In this document: piece after piece, positions 56,366 through 63,215 of the stretch
Layout of the letters: each line of letters starts with the position of its first letter
Numbering within the stretch: the first letter of the stretch is position 1
NCBI GenBank assembly: GCA_963721075.1
Contig: CAVRHV010000007.1
Coordinates: 189,075-253,074, forward strand
Length of the DNA: 64,000 bases
Direction: 5' to 3'
From: DATFVA01 sp963721075
GTDB taxonomy: Bacteria; Bacteroidota; Ignavibacteria; Ignavibacteriales; Ignavibacteriaceae
Made by a program: the position numbers and the translations under genes
Notes under the pieces: model-generated
What the model saw: the letters and a program-made list of their open reading frames with translations, nothing else
The model's database searches: none
What the model was told of the DNA's origin: nothing

Positions 56366-56448
56366 CCTCCTTGGAAAATTTCCTTGGAGGCTGCCTTTAT
56401 CAGTTTTAGTTATTTTAATTTTGTCCATTCCTTCTCCACCTCTCCGGA
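56366..56448 (-). promoter_or_regulatory. candidate PyrR-binding leader and ribosome-site-sequestering hairpin
   Basis: On the minus strand, TCCGGAGAGGT (56438-56448) matches the PyrR recognition core UCCNGNGAGGY, about 90 bases before the pyrR ATG. Next comes a hairpin CCTCC-AA-GGAA...TTCC-AA-GGAGG (56366-56390) that buries the AAGGAGG ribosome site of pyrR. It is followed by T6, so it could also act as a terminator. The motif match is direct; regulation by PyrR here is inferred. Confidence 0.6.
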
Positions 56449-56525
56449 TAGATTTAAAGGTTTATAATTAAGTGCTCAAAACTTAAGAGAATTCCCGTGA
56501 AAAGTAAAGTGATCACTACCATATT

Positions 56526-56557
56526 TTTGGAATTTGGGACTAAAGAAACTATTTTTG
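56526..56557 (+). promoter_or_regulatory. Bacteroidetes-type promoter of tRNA-Pro
   Basis: TTTG (56526-56529), exactly 20 bases and TATTTTTG (56550-56557) match -33/-7 in full, 12 bases before the tRNA 5' end. Confidence 0.7.
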
Positions 56558-56568
56558 TGTGCTTGTTT

Positions 56569-56646
56569 CGGGGTGTAGCGCAGCCCGGTTAGCGCGCTTC
56601 GTTCGGGACGAAGAGGTCGAGAGTTCAAATCTCTCCACCCCGACCA
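56569..56646 (+). tRNA. tRNA-Pro(CGG)
   Basis: Acceptor stem CGGGGTG/CACCCCG. Anticodon loop TTCGGGA gives CGG (proline). T loop AGTTCAAATCT. The 3' CCA is encoded, unlike the tRNAs at the other end of the window. Confidence 0.97.
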
Positions 56647-56650
56647 AATC

Positions 56651-56683
56651 ATAAAAAACCCTGCTTATTTCGGATAAGCAGGG
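56651..56683 (-). terminator. intrinsic terminator of the lipoprotein gene at 56684
   Basis: CCCTGCTTAT-TTCGG-ATAAGCAGGG perfect 10-bp stem (56659-56683). On the minus strand it is followed by T6 (56653-56658). It begins directly at the stop codon of the minus-strand gene and faces the end of tRNA-Pro. Confidence 0.9.
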
Positions 56684-57298
56684 TCAGTATATTGCAGCCA
56701 TTATAACCCCCATAATACTAGAAAGTGGAATTGTAGTCATCTGTTGAACGGAAAATTTCTTCAGACTCATTGAAACCAGACTAATATCCTGATTCCCGGC
56801 ATTAAATTTCAGTACCAGGTTCATATCGCCGCAGCAGGTATTCTTAACTCTGAATACTTTTTCAAAATATTTTACCTGGTCATAATTTGTATAAAAGTTA
56901 ACAGTTTCTGTTGTTGCAGCTGCAATTTTCATACAGCCATGACTTCGCGGACATGCAGCATCCAGAATCAGATCAACAAAAAGGTCTATTTGAACCCTGT
57001 ATTGATTAGTCCCAAGAGCAGAGTACATCGGTACTGATTTATAATTGTACTTGATTATTCCCTTAATTGGCTCTGATACATTTGCGGGATGGGTTGGATC
57101 ATAAATGACCTGATCAACAATTATTGATCTCGGGTAGCAGTTTGGTAAATTTTTATAAGAAACATCTGGGAGTGTTTGAGAACTCTGAACGATCGGGGTA
57201 CTGTCATCGATTGCACCCGGATCTGTAATATTGCTTTCCTGGCAGCCGAGAAAGAAAACAAGGACAAAAGCCTGCAGAACAAATAAAATAGCTTTCAT
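56684..57298 (-). CDS. lipoprotein of unknown function
   Basis: 204 residues from the ATG at 57296-57298 (GAGGGA upstream); five earlier codons from a TTG are less likely. Signal peptide KAILFVLQAFVLVFFLGC with a lipobox at the end. The mature part has six or so cysteines or aromatic-rich beta segments (LPDVSYKNLPNCYPRSIIVD, AACPRSHGCMKIAAATTETV, VKNTCCGDMNLVLKFN), so disulfides are possible. No family recognised. It diverges from the sigma-54 activator gene across a 508-base gap that holds a perfect palindrome. Confidence 0.7.
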   Translation of the reverse strand: MKAILFVLQAFVLVFFLGCQESNITDPGAIDDSTPIVQSSQTLPDVSYKNLPNCYPRSIIVDQVIYDPTHPANVSEPIKGIIKYNYKSVPMYSALGTNQYRVQIDLFVDLILDAACPRSHGCMKIAAATTETVNFYTNYDQVKYFEKVFRVKNTCCGDMNLVLKFNAGNQDISLVSMSLKKFSVQQMTTIPLSSIMGVIMAAIY

Positions 57299-57530
57299 GA
57301 TTTTATCCCTCAATGATGTTATAAATAATTTGATTAAACGAACGACTGCAATAAAATAAAATCACTAAGGGGGTGGTTATTAAATAAGTCGCAGGTTTTT
57401 ATAATTTTTTCTGAATCTGTATTAAGTATGTAGCTTCAATTTAATACTATGTTGCAGAACCCCATTTTCATCTGATTTTTCTGTTTTTCACGTATTCAGG
57501 TTGATATACCGATAATTATTAATGTATTTG

Positions 57531-57551
57531 GATGTCTTAAATTAAGACATC
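57531..57551. promoter_or_regulatory. perfect 21-bp palindrome (operator-like)
   Basis: GATGTCTTAA (57531-57540), central A (57541), TTAAGACATC (57542-57551). It lies in the gap 57299-57806, about 255 bases before the activator gene and about 233 bases before the divergent lipoprotein start. Apart from this dyad and an isolated TGGCACG at 57628, I see nothing in the gap. Confidence 0.7.
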
Positions 57552-57806
57552 GTCCCAACTTTATATAGAATTCATTCATTATTAAAATCATAGAGGTAAA
57601 ATTTTGTAACTTTTTAGGTTAAAGAACTGGCACGATTTATTAAATAATTAAAGGAAATTATCTTTAATTTTAGTATATTTTTTCAGGAAATAGTAAGGGA
57701 TGGTGTTTGCTAAAGAACTATGCTGCCTATTTTTTTCAGGAATCCTGTGAATTTTTGAGTTCTGAACTGAACTATGTATTATAATCAATAAGTGTGTCTA
57801 AAATAG

Positions 57807-59159
57807 ATGTCCGGTAAAATAATCGTCATAGAAGATGATCCTCTATTCAGAGAATATCTGAAAGTGGCTCTACAAAAGATAACCACCAGGTTAAATTTCT
57901 TTCCCGATGGTGGGTCAGGATTGGCTCAATTATCAGCTCTCAAGCCGGACCTTGTGATTACCGACCTGAAGTTACCAGATATCTCCGGTATTGAAATATT
58001 GGCAAAAGTGAAAGAATTTGACCCCTCTATTCAGGTGATCATAATGACCGCATATGCTGATATGAGCAACATTATTCAGTCGATGCAGCTCAATGCCTAT
58101 GACATTATCAAAAAACCTTTTGATATGGAAAAATTTCTTCAGGTTGTTAAACAAGCGCTGGAAAGCAGGAATCTTGGTGAAGGAAAGTCTATCAATATTA
58201 GTGAAGAAAAGTACGAGTCGAGAAAAGAAAGCATCCTTATTGGAAACAGTCCGGCCATTTACGAATTATATAAGAAGATAGGAAAAGTTTCATCCAACAG
58301 GGTTAGCGTACTGATTCAGGGAGAAAGCGGTACAGGAAAAGAGCTGGTTGCTAAAATTATTCACAGTTCCGGAATAACCAGTCAGAAGCCATTTATTGCT
58401 GTAAACTGTTCGGCCCTGACAGAAACTCTGCTTGAAAGCGAGCTGTTCGGTCATGTTAAAGGATCTTTCACGGATGCAACGAGAAACAAAAAAGGGAAAT
58501 TTGAACTTGCCGAAGACGGAACAATCTTTCTTGATGAAATATCCGAAATATCTCCCAGTCTGCAGGTAAAGTTATTAAGAGTTATCCAGGAAAAAGAATT
58601 TGAGAAAGTCGGTGACGAGCTGCCTATTCCTATGAAAGCCAGGTTAGTCGTTGCAACGAATAAAAATCTTGCTGACCTGGTCAATCAGGGAAAATTCAGA
58701 GAAGATCTGTATTACAGGCTGAAAGTTTTCTCCATAGAAATCCCCCCTTTGCGCGAACGAAAGAGCGATTTACCCGCATTGATAACGCATTTTCTGAGAA
58801 AAATAAATACTGAGCTTGGCAAAAATGTAACGATAATACCATATGAAGTAATGGAGCTGCTGCAGTCGTGCGACTGGATTGGAAACGTAAGAGAACTGGA
58901 GAACACCCTGATGCAGGCAGTAATACTGGCCAAGGGAAACATTCTTGAAAAGGACTGTATTTTATTTGGGGGAATAAATCAGAACAATCAAGATCATATT
59001 CATTCTAATACCGAAATGAGTCTGGCCGAGCTTGAGAAAAACCACATAAAGATTGTTCTGGAAGAAGTTAACTGGGACAAAAGAGAAGCCTGCAAAATAC
59101 TAGGGATCGCCAAGACCACACTATACAATAAACTGGAAACCTACGGCATAAAGAAATAA
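57807..59159 (+). CDS. NtrC-family sigma-54-dependent response regulator
   Basis: 450 residues. Receiver domain 1-120 with D10/D11, phospho-acceptor D53 and K103. AAA+ domain (about 140-380) with Walker A GESGTGKE (172-179), Walker B FLDEI (241-245) and arginine-finger region ENTLMQAVILAKG. C-terminal Fis-type helix-turn-helix (about 407-450, EACKILGIAKTTLYNKLETY). The sigma-54-contacting loop reads GSFTDA (219-224) instead of the usual GAFTGA. No clear ribosome-binding site precedes the ATG. Its kinase is not adjacent. It probably activates the sigma-54 promoter at 59368, 208 bases after its stop. Confidence 0.95.
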   Translation: MSGKIIVIEDDPLFREYLKVALQKITTRLNFFPDGGSGLAQLSALKPDLVITDLKLPDISGIEILAKVKEFDPSIQVIIMTAYADMSNIIQSMQLNAYDIIKKPFDMEKFLQVVKQALESRNLGEGKSINISEEKYESRKESILIGNSPAIYELYKKIGKVSSNRVSVLIQGESGTGKELVAKIIHSSGITSQKPFIAVNCSALTETLLESELFGHVKGSFTDATRNKKGKFELAEDGTIFLDEISEISPSLQVKLLRVIQEKEFEKVGDELPIPMKARLVVATNKNLADLVNQGKFREDLYYRLKVFSIEIPPLRERKSDLPALITHFLRKINTELGKNVTIIPYEVMELLQSCDWIGNVRELENTLMQAVILAKGNILEKDCILFGGINQNNQDHIHSNTEMSLAELEKNHIKIVLEEVNWDKREACKILGIAKTTLYNKLETYGIKK

Positions 59160-59367
59160 TACAGCCGCATCTGATTCATTAACACATCCATTCCATTAAA
59201 TTAGCTTAACACATTAGCATCTGATATTTGTCAGAACCAACTATTTCTTTCAATAAATATTAGGGGCATTCTTTATACCGGATCACATTTTGAACTTTAA
59301 AATCTAAAAATCGAACACTCAACAATTGCAGCAATCACATTAGGTCACGAAATCGTATCTTTTGTGA

Positions 59368-59382
59368 TGGCACTCAAATTGC
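59368..59382 (+). promoter_or_regulatory. sigma-54 promoter of the CheW-pilin operon
   Basis: TGGCAC (59368-59373), five bases and TTGC (59379-59382) fit the -24/-12 consensus with exact spacing; C at 59383 follows. The start site should be near 59394, 20 bases before the CheW-like ATG. A sigma-54 activator gene lies immediately upstream. Confidence 0.8.
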
Positions 59383-59413
59383 CTGTCCAATAATCTAAAT
59401 TATGTGTGGATAA

Positions 59414-59899
59414 ATGGATATTTCTCAATTAGTGGAAGTCATACCTGGAATAATAATTTTCAAAATATCCGGAGTGGAATTCTGCATTAATGTTAAAGAC
59501 GTTTATGTTATTAAAAGATCAGAAGAATTTGAGCATATAAAAGACAGTGGTTCCAACGGGGCAGCATACGTAACGTTATATAACATTAATATTCCGATCA
59601 TAGATATTTCGGAAAATTTTAATCTGCCTGTCAAATTGAACAGGGATCATCGAATGGTTTTAATAATCAGACATCACAGCGAAGAAGATGAGCTTGAAAA
59701 AACCTTCGGTATAAAAGTAGACGAAGTGGTTGAACTTATAACAACAGAAGATAACGATGACAGTTATCTTCTGAAATTCATCGCTTCCTCGGAAAATCCA
59801 TTTTTAAGCGGTTCAATCTTCCTGGGAACCCGGCAAATACTCCTTCCTAACTTCTCCAAAATCGCTGCAAATTTGTTCTTAAAGAAAGCTGTACAATAA
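59414..59899 (+). CDS. CheW-like domain protein
   Basis: 161 residues. The pattern IIFKISGVEFCINVKDVYVIK, VTLYNINIPIIDISENFNLP, RMVLIIRHH and TFGIKVDEVVELITTED follows the CheW fold, which couples receptors to CheA. At about 160 residues it is a single CheW domain with no CheA or receptor in the window. In pilus systems such proteins join chemosensory arrays that control motility, but it could serve a different array. It is the first gene after the sigma-54 promoter and is 131 bases ahead of the pilin-like genes. Confidence 0.85.
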   Translation: MDISQLVEVIPGIIIFKISGVEFCINVKDVYVIKRSEEFEHIKDSGSNGAAYVTLYNINIPIIDISENFNLPVKLNRDHRMVLIIRHHSEEDELEKTFGIKVDEVVELITTEDNDDSYLLKFIASSENPFLSGSIFLGTRQILLPNFSKIAANLFLKKAVQ

Positions 59900-59918
59900 A
59901 AAGAGCTGTTTTAAAATT

Positions 59919-60035
59919 GTCATTCCGAATTTATTTCGGAATCTAATCAGTTAAACAGCCCAAGAAAATTCTGATTGAGGGATCAGAATTACTATAAAAA
60001 ACTATTTTTTAACAACGTTCGCGTGAGGGAATGAC
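59919..60035 (+). repeat. REP/MITE-like element with GTCATTCC terminal inverted repeats
   Basis: Begins GTCATTCC (59919-59926) and ends GGAATGAC (60028-60035), about 117 bp. Internal stems: ATTCCGAA/TTCGGAAT (59922-59942) and ATTCTGAT/ATCAGAAT (59968-59989). Its last bases include the ATG of the next gene. GTCATTCC-type palindromic elements are widespread in Bacteroidetes intergenic regions. Confidence 0.6.
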
Positions 60036-60543
60036 AAACATACAGATGATACTGGCTTTAGGCGCAATGATTTTATTAACTATTCTGATTATGAATACTA
60101 ATAAAACCACTCTGGCTACTGAAGATGTAATGTATGATTCAAACTTTGGGATTACAGCCACCTCCATTGCTTCATCAGTAATTGAAGATGCTAGTAAAAA
60201 GAGATTTGACCAGGTTTTTTATGTTGACTCTTCTACTGTATATAATTCTAATTTTTTTACCTCCGCTGCCAATTTAGGAGTTGATTCCGGAGAGGTTATT
60301 ACCGATCCCAAAACATTTAATGATTTCGATGATTATGATAATTATAAATATGTAGATAGTACAATGCCGTCAGCTATCTTCAATGTGAAGTGTAATGTTG
60401 TGTATGTGAATGATAATGCACTGGATGATTCAGTTAATACCCAGACTTATCATAAAAAGATCACCGTAATAGTCTCGAGTAAATCCATGAGCGACACAAT
60501 GGTTATGTCATCTGTATATAGTTATTGGAATTTTTTACCATAA
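60031..60543 (+). CDS. short-leader pilin-like membrane-anchored protein 1
   Basis: 170 residues. The N-terminus MTNIQMILALGAMILLTILI is a hydrophobic span with almost no leader, as in pseudopilin-type proteins. The rest is soluble, rich in serine, aspartate and tyrosine (ATSIASSVIEDASKKRFDQV, TYHKKITVIVSS). The start ATG lies in the terminal repeat of the element at 59919-60035, and GAGGGA sits upstream. It is followed by the next gene after 9 bases. I do not recognise the family; by analogy with PilV-like minor pilins a filament role is plausible. Confidence 0.72.
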   Translation: MTNIQMILALGAMILLTILIMNTNKTTLATEDVMYDSNFGITATSIASSVIEDASKKRFDQVFYVDSSTVYNSNFFTSAANLGVDSGEVITDPKTFNDFDDYDNYKYVDSTMPSAIFNVKCNVVYVNDNALDDSVNTQTYHKKITVIVSSKSMSDTMVMSSVYSYWNFLP

Positions 60544-60552
60544 AAAAGTGAT

Positions 60553-61227
60553 ATGGGAACATCAGTAATTTTAGATATAATGGGTTCGATGATAATAGGC
60601 GGCATCCTTCTGCTTACGCTCTTCAGGATGAATGATAATGCCACCCGCAATACTTATAATTTTTCTGGTGAACTGATTGTTCAGCAAAATCTGGTTACAA
60701 CAGTAGAGGTACTGGAATATGACTTCAGAAAAATAGGTTATTGTGAGGATCCTTTTGCGTTGCCCCATCCGGAGAAGGATGCAATACTTTTTGCCGATAC
60801 GAGCAGGATAAAATTTTTAACAGATATAATGGAGCCGCCGTATGATGACCCGCATGGCGACGGAGTTATTGATACCGTGGAATATTTCCTTAGTTCTGCA
60901 GACATACCCGGCACTCCTAATCCAAATGACAGGATGCTCTACAGAATTGTTAATAATGAGACAATAAGGGGTGTTAACCTTGGTGTTACAAAATTCAGAA
61001 TAAGATACTTTAGGGATTCATCTACTGCCTCCGGCAGTACAACACTTGCAGAAATATTACCCTCAGATTTGCCTAAAATCTGGGTAGACGGAACACCCAC
61101 AGGTATTACAGCATTGCAGATTGATATTCAGGTAGAAAACACAGCATCATATGATGCCGCTAATAATCCGTTCCGACAGGCGTTCTGGAGACAGATAAGA
61201 TTATCATCAAGAAATATAAAGCGTTAG
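60553..61227 (+). CDS. short-leader pilin-like protein 2 (PilW-like)
   Basis: 224 residues. Starts MGTSVILDIMGSMIIGGILLLT with a single N-terminal span. NLVTTVEVLEYDFRKIGYCE resembles PilW-type minor pilins and GspJ-like pseudopilins, where such a segment follows the first helix. Later VEYFLSSADIPGTPN and LGVTKFRIRYFRDS carry the beta-domain pattern. It sits between the other pilin-like genes. No strong ribosome-binding site is seen, so it may be coupled to the upstream gene. Confidence 0.72.
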   Translation: MGTSVILDIMGSMIIGGILLLTLFRMNDNATRNTYNFSGELIVQQNLVTTVEVLEYDFRKIGYCEDPFALPHPEKDAILFADTSRIKFLTDIMEPPYDDPHGDGVIDTVEYFLSSADIPGTPNPNDRMLYRIVNNETIRGVNLGVTKFRIRYFRDSSTASGSTTLAEILPSDLPKIWVDGTPTGITALQIDIQVENTASYDAANNPFRQAFWRQIRLSSRNIKR

Positions 61228-61237
61228 GAGGAATGAT

Positions 61238-62588
61238 ATGTCAGGTAAAGCATTGTTAATATTAGTTATTGGATTTACTATTATATTTCTTGTAATGGGA
61301 TATTTCTGGGGCGGTATAGCCGTAAAATCCACTGAGAATCATGTGTCGTATTATAAAACTACAATTGCACATAATATTGCAGTAAGCGGAGCAAATATAG
61401 GGTTGCACAATGTTATCGCAGACTCACAATGGGTTTCTGATATTATAGACAGACCTTTTGAAAATGGTGTTATGAATGTTGAACTTAGTCCGCTGGGTCC
61501 TGTTGAAAGAACATTAAAATCTACTGGTACTTTTATGGGTGTGGACCAGATTGTTAAAGTGAAGTTGATGAGGGATCAGACTTCGCTCGCCAAATATGCC
61601 TGGTTCATTCCTTCAGTTTCCACAGGAAGTGTTATACAGCGACCTTGGATAACTGGTGACACAGTGTGGGGTGGATTTCACTCAAATCAATATCTTGTTG
61701 TTGACGGACGTCCTGTATACTTTGGAAAAGTGACAACTCTTAAAGGAATTAAAGATATGGGATCAGGCTCGGATCCTCAATTCCTGGGAGGCTATGAAGA
61801 GGGAATTAAAGTTAGCTGGTTAAAGAGCATGCATTATCCGGATTATTCAACTTTAGCAGGCCCGGGAGCTAGTTTTACTAAAGATCTTTGGTTGGTTTTC
61901 CACGACAATGGCACTGTGACATACAGGACGCGTACCAGCAGCGGCGGTACTAATCCAGGACAGGATAGCACTAAATATGGCGCGCCTACTACCGTTTCCA
62001 TTTCTACACTGGCTCCGAGGGGAGTGATATATACATAAAGGTGCTGATGTATTTATGTCTGGTACGCTCAGCGGGCATATAACAGTAGTAGCAGAAGGAA
62101 GTTCCGGAGGTGGATCAGGAAACGTTTACCTTGAAGGGGATATGGTTTATAATACTGATCCAATGGTTCCGAATGGTGAAGGAGGTTATAAGGTTAATCC
62201 GCTATCACTTGATGCGGATGGAAAACCTTTAGATATGCTTGGTATCATTGCTACTAATGATATTCTGGTCTCGACGTCCGGGAATTTAGGAGGCTATGAA
62301 AACAATGTCGTGAATAAAGATATCCAGATCGATGGCGGTATCTTCTGCAATTCTGGTGGATTCAAAGTACAGGGGCTTGGAAGTTCTCCAGCTAATGTTC
62401 CACTTGGCAGTATATTTCTGCAAGGTTCAATGACGGCTGGTAAAGAAGAAGTAGTTGCTCAGTTTAGTAATAATACTTTAACAGCAGGTTACAACAGACA
62501 TGTAATTTTTGATGAGCGTTTGGCAACCGGCCCGCCGACCTGGTTCCCTTACCTGGATTATTATAGGGTAATATCCTGGTTGGAATAA
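61238..62588 (+). CDS. pilin-like/PilX-like long protein, one apparent frameshift
   Basis: About 450 residues after removing one base in ATATATA near 62028 (GVIY continues as IHKGADVFMSGTLSGH instead of a stop). AGGAGG ribosome site, seven bases before ATG. The N-terminus MSGKALLILVIGFTIIFLVM has one hydrophobic span. The C-terminal half repeats glycine-rich strands (GNVYLEGDMVYNTDPMVPNG, DGGIFCNSGGFKVQ) like a beta-helix or adhesin, so it could be the tip protein of the filament. It lies 10 bases after the PilW-like gene. I cannot name the family with confidence. Confidence 0.7.
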
Positions 62589-62815
62589 GGTATTATCTCA
62601 TTTAAGGATTGTTAGACATTTTGAGACAATTTGATTCAAAGAATATAAAGAATTCTTAATAATAAATTTGGCATAGTTTTGTATTACTAAATACTCGATG
62701 TACAATAAAAAAATGAACATAAAAGTTTTAACGAGGGATGTGAGGGTAGCAAGCGAACTCTCTGTTAAATTAACTATAACCAAATAACAATCACAAACAT
62801 TTAGAGGAGGTCCTA

Positions 62816-63215
62816 ATGGGACAACAACAATTATTGCTCATAGTACTCGGTGTCATCCTGGTTGGAGTAGCTGTAGTACTTGGTATCCAGTATTTCGGCG
62901 TTGGTGCTGAAGAAGGTGCTAAGGATGAGTTAGTAGCACACAGTCAAATTATAGCATCCAATGCTCAGGAATGGTTCAAAAAACCCGAATCAATGGGCGG
63001 CGGTGGATTAAAATTTACTGGATTTCGATACTAAATTTTTTAAATTACATCCTAATTTAGAGGATTCGACAAACGGTACTTACACTGTGAGCTCCATGCT
63101 ACTGCATCGCTTGAAATACAGGGAGTACCAAAAACTGTCCTTAACTATAAGTGGACGGTTGACACACACGTTACTCGCAGATACTGTTAATGTTGTAATC
63201 AATAGTACAGAATAA
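62816..63215 (+). CDS. probable major pilin-like protein, three apparent frameshifts
   Basis: About 131 residues after correction. Strong site AGAGGAGGT seven bases before ATG. The start MGQQQLLLIVLGVILVGVAV is the hydrophobic first helix with a two-residue leader, and IIASNAQEWFKKPESMGGGG follows. Indels near 63026 (extra), 63089 (missing) and 63177 (extra) break the frame, but each piece is good coding sequence (FDTKFFKLHPNLEDSTNGTY, ATASLEIQGVPKTVLNYKW, ADTVNVVINSTE). The MGQQQ form is familiar from filament-like proteins of this group. Strong translation signals suggest an abundant product. Confidence 0.75.

Noticed and set aside
56355..56480. Leader hairpin as only a plain terminator
   Set aside because: The stem overlaps the pyrR ribosome site and a PyrR-core match lies just upstream, so a regulatory reading is better supported.
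57628..57643. CTGGCACG in front of the activator gene as a sigma-54 promoter
   Set aside because: The -24 half is perfect but the -12 position reads ATTAA, without the essential GC. It is a half site at best.
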